A DNA stretch of 64,000 nt from positions 1 to 64,000 of the forward strand of contig CAKOXD010000005.1 of NCBI GenBank assembly GCA_934130005.1. The letters are read 5' to 3'. Both the position numbers and the translations under genes were made by a program. The DNA comes from an uncultured Bacilli bacterium (GTDB lineage: Bacteria; Bacillota_I; Bacilli_A; RF39; UBA660). Below the pieces are notes generated by a model. It ran no database searches and was not told the origin of the DNA. It worked only from the letters and a program-made list of their open reading frames with translations. Each line of letters starts with the position of its first letter. The stretch's first letter is position 1. Positions 51,453 to 58,650 of this stretch are shown one piece after another.

Positions 51453-52049
51453 ATATTTATTTACTATTCTATTTAAACCTAACATTTTATTATCTAATGT
51501 TTTAATTGCAACTGAGCAATCATACATTTCTTTTTTTACTTCATCTGGAATTATATCGCTAAATTTATATTGTATTTTGTGATCTAAACTTGCCCAAAAA
51601 TCCATTGCCATTGTTCTTATTTGTATTTCTGCTTCTATATATTCTACACTGTTTTCTAAGTAAATTGGTACTAACACAATTAAATGATAACTTGAATATC
51701 CGGACTCTTTAGGATTTTCTATATAATCCTTTTTTTCTTTGATTTTTATATTTTCCGATTTTTCTATTATATTTACTATCTCATATACATCAGATAAAAA
51801 AGAACATACTATTCTTACCCCAACCATATCATGAATATGACATTTTAAATTTTCTACAGTTACTTCATATCCTTTTTTTTCTAGTTTTTTAATAGCACTT
51901 TCTCGTGTCTTTATTCTAGTTTTTATATGTTCTACTGGCTGATATTTATTATTAAATTCATATTCTTTTATCATTATTTTTAACTCTGTTTCTACTTTTT
52001 GTAATGCATATTCATATTTTAACATTAAATGTTCTATGTTTTCATTCAT
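51444..52049 (-). CDS. Small alarmone synthetase (RelA/SpoT domain)
   Basis: A 201-residue stand-alone (p)ppGpp synthetase. It has the RelA_SpoT synthetase motifs HIKTRIKTRESAIKKL (GTP site), HDMVGVRIVCSFLSDVYEI, KKDYIENPKESGYSSYHLIV (ATP/G-loop), and EAEIQIRTMAMDFWASLDH. No hydrolase, TGS or ACT domain, so it is of the RelP/RelQ type, likely transferring pyrophosphate to GTP or GDP under envelope stress. ATG after AAGGGTGAT. It is convergent with glmS, which ties stress signalling to the cell-wall precursor gene only by position. Confidence 0.93.
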   Translation of the reverse strand: MNENIEHLMLKYEYALQKVETELKIMIKEYEFNNKYQPVEHIKTRIKTRESAIKKLEKKGYEVTVENLKCHIHDMVGVRIVCSFLSDVYEIVNIIEKSENIKIKEKKDYIENPKESGYSSYHLIVLVPIYLENSVEYIEAEIQIRTMAMDFWASLDHKIQYKFSDIIPDEVKKEMYDCSVAIKTLDNKMLGLNRIVNKYKN

Positions 52050-52070
52050 ATAATCACCCTTTCTATCATT

Positions 52071-52094
52071 AAAAAAAGAAAACTACATAGTTTT
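52071..52094 (-). terminator. Terminator of the MraZ-like gene
   Basis: AAAACT (52079-52084) with AGTTTT (52089-52094) and seven T on the minus strand; the stop TAG (52083-52085) overlaps the arm. Confidence 0.65.
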
Positions 52095-52505
52095 AATTTT
52101 TTCTTCATATTTTTTATAATTTTCAATATTTGGAAAAACTTTTATATGGTCATAAAATCCAATTAATAATGTTTTTTTATCTATTTCGTATTTCTTCCTT
52201 ATTTCCATCGATAATAATGCTCTACTTAAAGAATCTATACTACCTGGCACAATGACTTGATCAAGTAAATCAAATAGTGTAATATCTATTGATTTTTTCT
52301 TTTGATTATCATAAGTATTTATATATATTTCTTTATATTTTTCTATTATTAATTTATATTGTTCTAATTCAAATATTTTAAAATTATATTCAGTATCTTT
52401 TAAATATAAGATTTCTGTATCTGGTTCTATCAATTTTTTAGGAATAATTACTCTTCCTTTAAAATCAACATTTCTTTCATATTTCCCACATAATAATTTT
52501 TCCAT
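52083..52505 (-). CDS. MraZ-like double-AbrB DNA-binding protein, outside the dcw cluster
   Basis: A 140-residue protein (ATG 52505 after GGTGATAAA; a further upstream extension lacks a site). The first half starts GKYERNVDFKGRVIIPKKL, close to the MraZ/AbrB swapped-hairpin signature D-x-K-G-R-x-x-I-P. A second, degraded copy runs SIDSLSRALLSMEIRKKY then LLIGFYDHIKVF. MraZ normally is the first gene of the division/cell-wall cluster and represses it; here it lies instead behind a UvrD-like helicase gene. It may be a true MraZ, a divergent paralog or an unrelated AbrB regulator. Confidence 0.65.
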   Translation of the reverse strand: MEKLLCGKYERNVDFKGRVIIPKKLIEPDTEILYLKDTEYNFKIFELEQYKLIIEKYKEIYINTYDNQKKKSIDITLFDLLDQVIVPGSIDSLSRALLSMEIRKKYEIDKKTLLIGFYDHIKVFPNIENYKKYEEKIKTM

Positions 52506-52531
52506 TTTATCACCACTGGGTCTGTAGTATA

Positions 52532-54025
52532 TCACAAATTGATTTTTTTTACAAATTTATATTTTTTTATTTCTTTTATAAATATTGACTCATTTTTTTT
52601 AGGTGTTAATATATATACATTATTTTTTGTTCTAGTAAGTGCGACATAAAAAAGTCTTCTTTCTTCACTATATGGATATTTTTCATATTGTTTTGATACA
52701 AATTTAAGCATTTTATTATCTTTTATTTGATTTGGAAAACCTGTTAGTTTATTTTCCATGTTTATTATTATTACATTTTCTTCTTCTAATCCTTTTGATT
52801 TATGTACTGTAAGGTATTTAATTTCTTTTGTTTTATCTTTTAAATATATTAATTTATTATTTTTAATGGTTATTTCTTTACTATGTAATAAATTTATATC
52901 ATTATTATTTCTACCAAGTACAAGTATTTTTGTATCTATTTTTTGTATAAGTTTAAGAAATACTTGATTTATATTATCATAGTATATAATTTTAATAGGA
53001 TTATTTAGTGTTTTATCTGATTTCAATTTTTTCTTTATCTGTTTTTGATTTTTCATTATGAATTTACTTGCTACTTCTATTAATTCTCTACTATTACGAT
53101 ATGTATTTTGTATTTTCATTATTTTAGCATTTCTAAAATATTTTTTAAAATCTAAAAAAAGAGATAAATCACATCCTGTAAAACGATATATTGATTGAAA
53201 GTCATCACCTACTACCATTAAATTGGAATTTGTTTTTTCTATTATGTTTTTTACTAGTAAAAATCTAACATATGAAGTATCTTGATATTCATCTATTATA
53301 ATGTATTTGTATTTCTTATCTATTCCTTTTTCTTTTACCTTATTTGTTGCTTTTATTATCATATCGTCAAAATCTATTTCATTATTATCTAATTTATATT
53401 TTTCATATATTATATATATATTTAATACTATTATTAAAAAGCATTTTATATGATTATATTTTAATATATTTAATTTTGCTTGTTTTTTAAATTTAAGAAA
53501 ACTTTCTAATTTATAATTATTACATTTAAATAAATGAATAAATGTTTCTATTAATTTTTCTAGCATTTCTATATTTTTATTGTTTTCTATAAAGTTTATA
53601 TAGTGTTTTTTATTTTTATATTTTATCTTAAAATATTTTAGCATTATTTGCATATGTTTTTTGTTTTTTAATACATCTATAAATATATATTTATGTATTA
53701 TATTTTTTAATGTATTTGTATCTGTTATTTTATAATTTTCATTTTTTAATATTTGAAGGGCTAATTTATGAAATGTATATACTTCAATATCAATATTAAA
53801 TTCTTTTTTTATTTTTTCTTTTAAATTATTACTTGATTCTCTTGTAAAAGATATACATAGTATCTCTTCTTTTTTTATATATTCAAGTAAATATTTTATT
53901 TTTCCTAATATTGTTAATGTTTTTCCACTTCCTGCTCCAGCTACTACAAGGAGATATTTACTTTTATCTAACACTATTTGTTGTTGTTCATTATCTAAAT
54001 AATAGTTTGATATTTTTATATTCAT
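52532..54025 (-). CDS. Short UvrD/Rep-like helicase
   Basis: A 497-residue superfamily-1A helicase, against about 700 for PcrA/UvrD. Walker A VVAGAGSGKT (27-36), ISFTRESSNNLKEKI, IIDEYQDTSYV (Walker B), VVGDDFQSIYRFTGCD, YRNSRELI, TVHKSKGLEEENVI and RLFYVALTRTKNNVYIL are all present, so the ATPase core is intact, but 1B/2B insertions are short. ATG at 54025 is favoured over the TTG just upstream, given AAGGTGATTTG. Upstream of the MraZ-like gene by 27 nt. A specialised repair or regulatory helicase. Confidence 0.87.
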   Translation of the reverse strand: MNIKISNYYLDNEQQQIVLDKSKYLLVVAGAGSGKTLTILGKIKYLLEYIKKEEILCISFTRESSNNLKEKIKKEFNIDIEVYTFHKLALQILKNENYKITDTNTLKNIIHKYIFIDVLKNKKHMQIMLKYFKIKYKNKKHYINFIENNKNIEMLEKLIETFIHLFKCNNYKLESFLKFKKQAKLNILKYNHIKCFLIIVLNIYIIYEKYKLDNNEIDFDDMIIKATNKVKEKGIDKKYKYIIIDEYQDTSYVRFLLVKNIIEKTNSNLMVVGDDFQSIYRFTGCDLSLFLDFKKYFRNAKIMKIQNTYRNSRELIEVASKFIMKNQKQIKKKLKSDKTLNNPIKIIYYDNINQVFLKLIQKIDTKILVLGRNNNDINLLHSKEITIKNNKLIYLKDKTKEIKYLTVHKSKGLEEENVIIINMENKLTGFPNQIKDNKMLKFVSKQYEKYPYSEERRLFYVALTRTKNNVYILTPKKNESIFIKEIKKYKFVKKINL

Positions 54026-54214
54026 CAAATCACCTTTATGAATATATATAATATTTATTATTTTGTCTATTTACTATTTTGTGTTTTTTGATATTTTTTG
54101 TTTTCAAAAAATAAAAATTTATAAATATAAATTTTTATTGAACTTTAATGTTGATATGGAAAAAAATCAATTTATATAGTATAATTTTTATAGTTTAAAT
54201 TTTGGAGGATATAC

Positions 54215-55639
54215 ATGAAGATAGGAATAGATATAGACAATGTAATATCAAACTTTAATGATACTCTATTAGATGAATATTTATTGTATGATAAAAAGTT
54301 AAGAAATCAAGGTATTATAAATAAAAATGCTGATTATATAAGAAAAGGAATGTTTGATTGGACTGAAGATGAGGAAATAAATTTTTATAAAAATAATATA
54401 AATAGAATAGCAAGTAATTTAAAAGTTATTGAAGGTGCCAAAGAATATATAGATAAACTTCATAATGATGGTCATTTAATTTATATTATTACTGGAAGAG
54501 ATAATGGAGATTATATAGATCCATATAATATGACAAAAAAGTGGCTTTACGAAAATAATATTTACTATGATAATTTAATTTTTACAAATGCTCATGATAA
54601 ACATGAAAAATCTGTAAAATGTTTAGAATATAACATTGATATTATGATTGATGATTCTTATAAAATCTGTAATGATTGTATTGAAAATGGAATAACAACC
54701 ATTTTAATGGATACACCTTATAACAAATGTTCTAATATAAAAAGAGTAAAAAATTGGAAAAAATTTTATGAATTTGTTTCAAATTATAAAAAAGAAAAAA
54801 TTAATATAATATTAGATACTGATACTTATAATGAATGTGATGATCAATTTGCATTATCATATTTAATAAAGTCGAATGATTTATTTAATATCGAAGCAAT
54901 TACAGTAGCTCCATATTCTCATGTCAATAGAGGTGTAAAAGTAAAAGATGGACAAGAATTAAGTTATAATGAAATTTTAAAAATATGTAACTCATTAAAT
55001 TTTGATACAAATAATAAGGTATTTAAAGGATCAATGGATTACATTCAAAACGGTTATAATGAAAACAATGATGCTGTAAATAAAATTATAGAAATCGCTA
55101 TAAAAAATAACAAAACTTATATATTAGGAATTGGTGCAATTACTAATATTGCTTTAGCAATCAAAAAAGAGCCTAAAATAATAAATAAAATTGAAATTAT
55201 TTGGTTAGGTGGCAATGAACTAGGCTATAAAGATAACCTTGAATATAATTTCAGACAAGATGTTGAAGCTGTAAAAATAGTATTTGAATCAAAAGTGAAA
55301 TTAACCATACTTCCTTGTAAAAATATTGTTTCAAAATTAAGAATTGATATTAATACTTTAAAAAAACATTTAGAAAATAAATCAGAATTATGTAATTATT
55401 TACTTGAAAGATTCTATAACGATGGATATCATGGAATACAAGAATCAAGAGTAATATGGGATATATCAGTAATAGCTTATATGATAAATAATAGTTGGTT
55501 TGAAACAAAAGAAATAAGTTGTCCAAATATAAAAGAAGATACTTCTTATGAAATAATAGATAATAAACATAATATTACTTTTATTACTAAATTAGACAGA
55601 AATAAAATATATGAAGATTTATTTAGAAAGTTGGGATAA
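54215..55639 (+). CDS. Fused 5'-nucleotidase (HAD) and nucleoside hydrolase
   Basis: A 474-residue two-domain protein. Residues 1-195 are a HAD phosphatase of the NT5C deoxyribonucleotidase kind: nucleophile Asp6 and Asp8 in GIDIDNVISNF, YIITGRD near 92 and IMIDDSYKIC (Asp146-147). Residues 196-474 are an inosine-uridine-type nucleoside hydrolase: IILDTDTYNECDDQFALSYL (Asp201, Asp203, Asp209, Asp210 bind Ca2+ and ribose), GIGAITNIALAI, WLGGNE, and the late Asp in RVIWDISVIA. Together they could take a nucleotide to nucleoside, then to base and sugar. I do not know this fusion from the literature. First of a three-gene operon. ATG after GGAGG. Confidence 0.85.
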   Translation: MKIGIDIDNVISNFNDTLLDEYLLYDKKLRNQGIINKNADYIRKGMFDWTEDEEINFYKNNINRIASNLKVIEGAKEYIDKLHNDGHLIYIITGRDNGDYIDPYNMTKKWLYENNIYYDNLIFTNAHDKHEKSVKCLEYNIDIMIDDSYKICNDCIENGITTILMDTPYNKCSNIKRVKNWKKFYEFVSNYKKEKINIILDTDTYNECDDQFALSYLIKSNDLFNIEAITVAPYSHVNRGVKVKDGQELSYNEILKICNSLNFDTNNKVFKGSMDYIQNGYNENNDAVNKIIEIAIKNNKTYILGIGAITNIALAIKKEPKIINKIEIIWLGGNELGYKDNLEYNFRQDVEAVKIVFESKVKLTILPCKNIVSKLRIDINTLKKHLENKSELCNYLLERFYNDGYHGIQESRVIWDISVIAYMINNSWFETKEISCPNIKEDTSYEIIDNKHNITFITKLDRNKIYEDLFRKLG

Positions 55640-55640
55640 T

Positions 55641-56174
55641 ATGAAATTATATGTAATTAGACATGGAAGAACAAATTGTAATGATCAGGGTAAATATAAT
55701 GGAAAATTAGATGAAGATATTAATGAGACTGGTATAGAACAAGCAAAATTAGTAAGCAAAGAAATTGAAAAACTAAATATTGATCTAATAATATGTTCAC
55801 CGTTATTGAGAACCAAACACACTTGTGATATTATAAATATTAATAATATACCTGTTATCTATGATAAAAGATTAGAAGAAAGAGACTGTGGCAAGTTAAC
55901 AAATGAAAATTTAGGAGATTTTTATTTTACTGATTATTGGAATTATTATTCAGATAAAAAAATTGAAGGATTAGAAACAATTCCTGAATTATTTGAAAGA
56001 ATTGCAGTTTTCTTAGATGAGATTAAGGAAAAATATAAGAATAAGAATATTTTACTTGTAACTCATGGTGGTATTGCAAGAGGTGTATATTTTTATTTTA
56101 ATAGAATTCCTGAAGATGGAGATTTAAAGAATTTTGGTTCAAGTAATTGTGGAATAAAGGAGTATGAATTATGA
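55641..56174 (+). CDS. Histidine phosphatase superfamily protein
   Basis: A 177-residue phosphoglycerate-mutase-like phosphatase. Catalytic His in MKLYVIRHGRTNCND (RHG motif, His8), the second Arg in ICSPLLRTKHTCDI, a Glu in DKRLEERDCGKL, and the second catalytic His in ILLVTHGGIARG (near 143). These enzymes remove phosphate from nucleotides, sugars or cofactors (e.g. CobC). The ATG (55641) begins one base after the preceding stop, with a weak GTTGGGA site, so it is translationally coupled to the fusion gene. Substrate inferred as nucleotide-related from context. Confidence 0.88.
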   Translation: MKLYVIRHGRTNCNDQGKYNGKLDEDINETGIEQAKLVSKEIEKLNIDLIICSPLLRTKHTCDIININNIPVIYDKRLEERDCGKLTNENLGDFYFTDYWNYYSDKKIEGLETIPELFERIAVFLDEIKEKYKNKNILLVTHGGIARGVYFYFNRIPEDGDLKNFGSSNCGIKEYEL

Positions 56175-56779
56175 AGTTAACTAGTGAAGATGCAAGAAAT
56201 TTATTAGAAATAGAAAGAAAAAATGCTAAAGATGATAGATGGATAGACCATTCCATATCTGTTGGAAATAGTGCTGGAAGGATTGCCAAGGCATTAAATG
56301 AAAAAGGAATAAATGTAGATGTAGATAAAGCTATCACTTTAGGTTATTTGCACGATATTGGTAAATATACTGGTGAGTCACGTGGACATGTTATGAGAGG
56401 ATATGAATATCTAAAAAATAAAGGATATGATGATGAATATGCTAATATTTGTCTAACTCATTCATATTTAAATAATGATATAGTATGTACTGCTGGAGGA
56501 GTTCCAAATCCAAACGATAATCCATTTTTGACAAATTTTATAAAAAATCATAAATATATTATAGAAGAAAAATTAATTAATTTATGTGATTTAATGTGTC
56601 CACAAGGAAATAAAATATTTTCAATTGATAAAAGATTGATTGATATAATGATTAGAAGAGGTGCATATTCTAACACTCAATATCATATAAAAGAAACATA
56701 TAAATTAAAAGAATATTTTGATAATTTATTAGGATATGATTTATATTGCCTATTTCCAGAAATAAAAGAAAATTTATAA
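56171..56779 (+). CDS. HD-domain phosphohydrolase
   Basis: A 202-residue HD-superfamily protein. HDIGK near residue 62 is the metal-binding pair, and DHSISVGNSAGRIAKAL near 26 supplies the first His, with a downstream RGHVMRGYEYL and THSYLNND. Enzymes with this core hydrolyse nucleotides (dNMP, dNTP, cyclic nucleotides). ATG overlaps the previous stop (ATGA), a sign of tight coupling. Last gene of the nucleotide operon; a terminator-like hairpin follows. The exact substrate cannot be read from the sequence. Confidence 0.85.
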   Translation: MKLTSEDARNLLEIERKNAKDDRWIDHSISVGNSAGRIAKALNEKGINVDVDKAITLGYLHDIGKYTGESRGHVMRGYEYLKNKGYDDEYANICLTHSYLNNDIVCTAGGVPNPNDNPFLTNFIKNHKYIIEEKLINLCDLMCPQGNKIFSIDKRLIDIMIRRGAYSNTQYHIKETYKLKEYFDNLLGYDLYCLFPEIKENL

Positions 56780-56786
56780 AACCTAT

Positions 56787-56830
56787 AAAAGAGGATTGAA
56801 TTATTTTAATAATTTTTTCTTCTTTTTTTA
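56787..56830 (+). terminator. Weak terminator of the nucleotide operon
   Basis: AAAAGAGGA and TCTTCTTTT (one G-T pair) flank an AT-rich loop, followed by T. Weak, low confidence. Confidence 0.4.
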
Positions 56831-56832
56831 TA

Positions 56833-56867
56833 TAAAAAAAACTTACAAACAATTAAGTTCGTAAGTT
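56833..56867 (-). terminator. tRNA-His terminator
   Basis: AACTTAC (56840-56846) with GTAAGTT (56861-56867) and a run of seven T on the minus strand. Confidence 0.7.
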
Positions 56868-56877
56868 AATTTCGATA

Positions 56878-56954
56878 TGGGGCGCGATGTGGGGATCGAA
56901 CCCACGCATAACGGAACCACAATCCGCCGTGTTAACCACTTCACCAATCACGCC
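56878..56954 (-). tRNA. tRNA-His (GTG)
   Basis: 77 nt including the extra G-1 opposite discriminator C, the hallmark of tRNA-His. Anticodon loop TTGTGGT (anticodon GTG). Encoded CCA. Single-gene transcript. Confidence 0.96.
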
Positions 56955-56977
56955 ATCTAATATTTGTTACGTACTAT

Positions 56978-57006
56978 ATTTTATCAATATTTTTTATTTT
57001 TGACAA
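56978..57006 (-). promoter_or_regulatory. tRNA-His promoter
   Basis: On the minus strand TTGTCA (57006-57001), 17-nt spacer, TAAAAT (56983-56978). Confidence 0.6.
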
Positions 57007-57056
57007 TACTTTTTATATAATTTAATTAAATTATACTAAATTAGTCATTAACCTAT

Positions 57057-57083
57057 ACACTATATACCTAATTCCATAACATA
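57057..57083 (+). promoter_or_regulatory. Candidate SigK/SigE-like promoter of the cotJ operon
   Basis: AC (57057-57058), 16-nt spacer, CATAACATA (57075-57083). Same arrangement as before the CotZ-like gene. CATANNNTA fits the SigK -10 and is close to SigE. It is 17 nt before the ATG, so the leader would be short. Confidence 0.4.
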
Positions 57084-57100
57084 TATCAGGGAGGAAAAAT

Positions 57101-57541
57101 ATGTACGAATATGATTATAGAAATAATTTAGATTATTATAATTATTCAAATAATAATTATAATAAACCAATGTTTACTAAAGATGAAAGCCCAGCATCTT
57201 TATATGATCCTTATAATGGTTTTATAAGAGGAAATATGTTTCCAAGTTTATATAATAGTTATAAACTAAACAAACCACTTGATATAACACCACAAAATGA
57301 TAAAGAAGCTTTACTTTTATATTTGAATGCAACATCATTTGCTGCACATGATATTAATCTTTATTTAGATATTTATCCAGATGATAGAGATATGATTGAG
57401 TTATTTAATCAATACAAGATGGAAGCAAATAAATTAATGGAAGAATATCAAAATAAATATGGTCCATTAGTTGTTAATAGTGAAGCTACTAATAAAATTC
57501 CTTGGAGCTGGGATGATAATCCTTGGCCATGGGAAAATTAG
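57101..57541 (+). CDS. cotJB: CotJA-CotJB-like fused spore coat protein
   Basis: A 146-residue protein. Residues 35-60 contain DPYNGFIRGNMFPSLYNSY, which resembles the CotJA core (a short motif ending GTLFPELY in other species). Residues 66-146 match CotJB: ALLLYLNATSFAAHDINLYLD, the downstream YQNKYGPL, and the aromatic end WSWDDNPWPWEN. In Bacillus CotJA and CotJB are separate proteins; here they are joined after a Tyr/Asn-rich N-terminus. It starts after GGGAGG and is 9 nt before cotJC, so the operon cotJA/B-cotJC is kept. Confidence 0.85.
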   Translation: MYEYDYRNNLDYYNYSNNNYNKPMFTKDESPASLYDPYNGFIRGNMFPSLYNSYKLNKPLDITPQNDKEALLLYLNATSFAAHDINLYLDIYPDDRDMIELFNQYKMEANKLMEEYQNKYGPLVVNSEATNKIPWSWDDNPWPWEN

Positions 57542-57550
57542 GAGGTATAT

Positions 57551-58108
57551 ATGTTTAAATATGAAAAAAAATTACAGTATCCTGTAAATATTACTAAAAA
57601 AGATTTAAAAATGGCTAAATATTTAAATTCTCAATATGGTGGGCCTGATTCTGAATTAAGTGCAGCTTTACAATATATGAATCAAAGATATTCTATGCCA
57701 GATATGAAAGGAAAGGCATTACTTACAGATATTGCAACTGAAGAATTAGGTCATTTAGAAATGATAGCAACTATGATTTATCAATTAACTAAGGGAGCTA
57801 CTATAGAAGAATTTAAAAAAGCTGGTATGGGTGGAAATTTTGCTATTCATGATGGAACATTTTTCTTAAATGATCCAAATGGTGTTCCTTTTACTACTTC
57901 TTATATTAGTACTACAGGCGACCATATAACAGATTTAGAAAGTGATATGGCTGCAGAACAAAGAGCTAGAGCTACTTATGAACATCTAATGGATTTAACT
58001 AATGATCCAGATGTTTTAGGTCCACTTGATTTCTTAAGACAAAGAGAAATTGTTCATTACCAAAGATTTAAAGAACTTAGAAATTATTATTTAGAAAATC
58101 AAATTTAA
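57551..58108 (+). CDS. cotJC: CotJC, spore-coat manganese-catalase-like protein
   Basis: A 185-residue di-manganese ferritin-like protein of the CotJC family. MFKYEKKLQYPV opens the protein, GGPDSELSAALQYMNQRY is a typical helix, and the metal ligands are in ATEELGHLEMIATMI and REIVHYQRFKE plus AAEQRARATYEHL. It may break down hydrogen peroxide, protecting the spore. Full length. Ribosome site GGAGGTATAT. Co-transcribed with the upstream fused CotJA/JB gene. Its stop lies in the loop of the terminator shared with the convergent XRE gene. Confidence 0.93.
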   Translation: MFKYEKKLQYPVNITKKDLKMAKYLNSQYGGPDSELSAALQYMNQRYSMPDMKGKALLTDIATEELGHLEMIATMIYQLTKGATIEEFKKAGMGGNFAIHDGTFFLNDPNGVPFTTSYISTTGDHITDLESDMAAEQRARATYEHLMDLTNDPDVLGPLDFLRQREIVHYQRFKELRNYYLENQI

Positions 58109-58120
58109 TTTGATTTTTTA
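58095..58120. terminator. Bidirectional terminator cotJC / XRE
   Basis: AAAATCAA (58095-58102) with TTGATTTT (58110-58117), loop of 7. The cotJC stop (58106-58108) is in the loop and the XRE stop (58118-58120) abuts the arm. Confidence 0.75.
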
Positions 58121-58309
58121 TTTTGTATAAAAAATATTATCTGGTTTCATATTAAATATAGAAGCTATTTTTATTGACATATCATAATACAGTTTTCTTT
58201 TACCAGTTTCAATTAAATAATAATATGCTGGTGTTATATTTAATAATTTTGACATATCATAAATTGTTAAATTATATTCTTTTCTTTTTTCTTTTAATTT
58301 TATATACAT
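58118..58309 (-). CDS. Small XRE-family DNA-binding protein
   Basis: A 63-residue Cro/C1-type helix-turn-helix: LKEKRKEYNLTIYDMSKLLN, ITPAYYYLIETGKRKLYYD, MSIKIASIFNMKPDNIF. It is a bare DNA-binding domain, as in many small regulators. ATG after AGGTGATAAT. Convergent with cotJC and divergent from the XRE gene at 58398. Whether it controls the coat genes or the neighbouring XRE gene is not shown. Confidence 0.85.
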   Translation of the reverse strand: MYIKLKEKRKEYNLTIYDMSKLLNITPAYYYLIETGKRKLYYDMSIKIASIFNMKPDNIFYTK

Positions 58310-58397
58310 ATTATCACCTAATTCATTATATCTTATACTGGACTATTAGTCTATAACAAATAATATATTTTTGTGAGAAAATAAAGGTGGTGATAGT

Positions 58398-58631
58398 ATG
58401 AGCAGTAATAATACAAACATTTATACAATTATAGGTAAAAATATTAAAAAATATCGTAAGAAAAAAGGTTGGACTCAAAGACAACTAGCTGAAAGTTTAT
58501 TATTAAGTGATAGCTTTATTGCTAAACTTGAATCTATAACTCATCAAACAATTTCTATAGATACTTTAGAACAAATTGCTAATAAATTAGATGTACCTAT
58601 AACTAAATTCTTTGATGAAAACGAAAAATAG
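58398..58631 (+). CDS. Small XRE-family transcription regulator
   Basis: A 77-residue Cro/C1-type helix-turn-helix: IIGKNIKKYRKKKGWTQRQLAESLL followed by SDSFIAKLESITHQTISIDTL and a dimer-like tail ITKFFDENEK. Divergent from the 63-residue XRE gene (89 nt apart), so the two could cross-regulate from the shared intergenic region. ATG after GGTGGTGAT. Its stop is part of the terminator shared with typA. Confidence 0.87.
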   Translation: MSSNNTNIYTIIGKNIKKYRKKKGWTQRQLAESLLLSDSFIAKLESITHQTISIDTLEQIANKLDVPITKFFDENEK

Positions 58632-58650
58632 GAAGTTAATTCCTATTTTT
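58624..58650. terminator. Bidirectional terminator XRE / typA
   Basis: Perfect 11-bp hairpin AAAAATAGGAA (58624-58634) and TTCCTATTTTT (58640-58650), 5-nt loop. Stop TAG of XRE (58629-58631) and stop TAG of typA (58643-58645) occupy mirror positions in the two arms. Confidence 0.9.

Noticed and set aside
51444..56174. Mycoplasma genetic code (TGA as Trp), suggested by low G+C and small genes.
   Set aside because: TGA terminates the alarmone synthetase and histidine phosphatase genes, and Trp is encoded by TGG.
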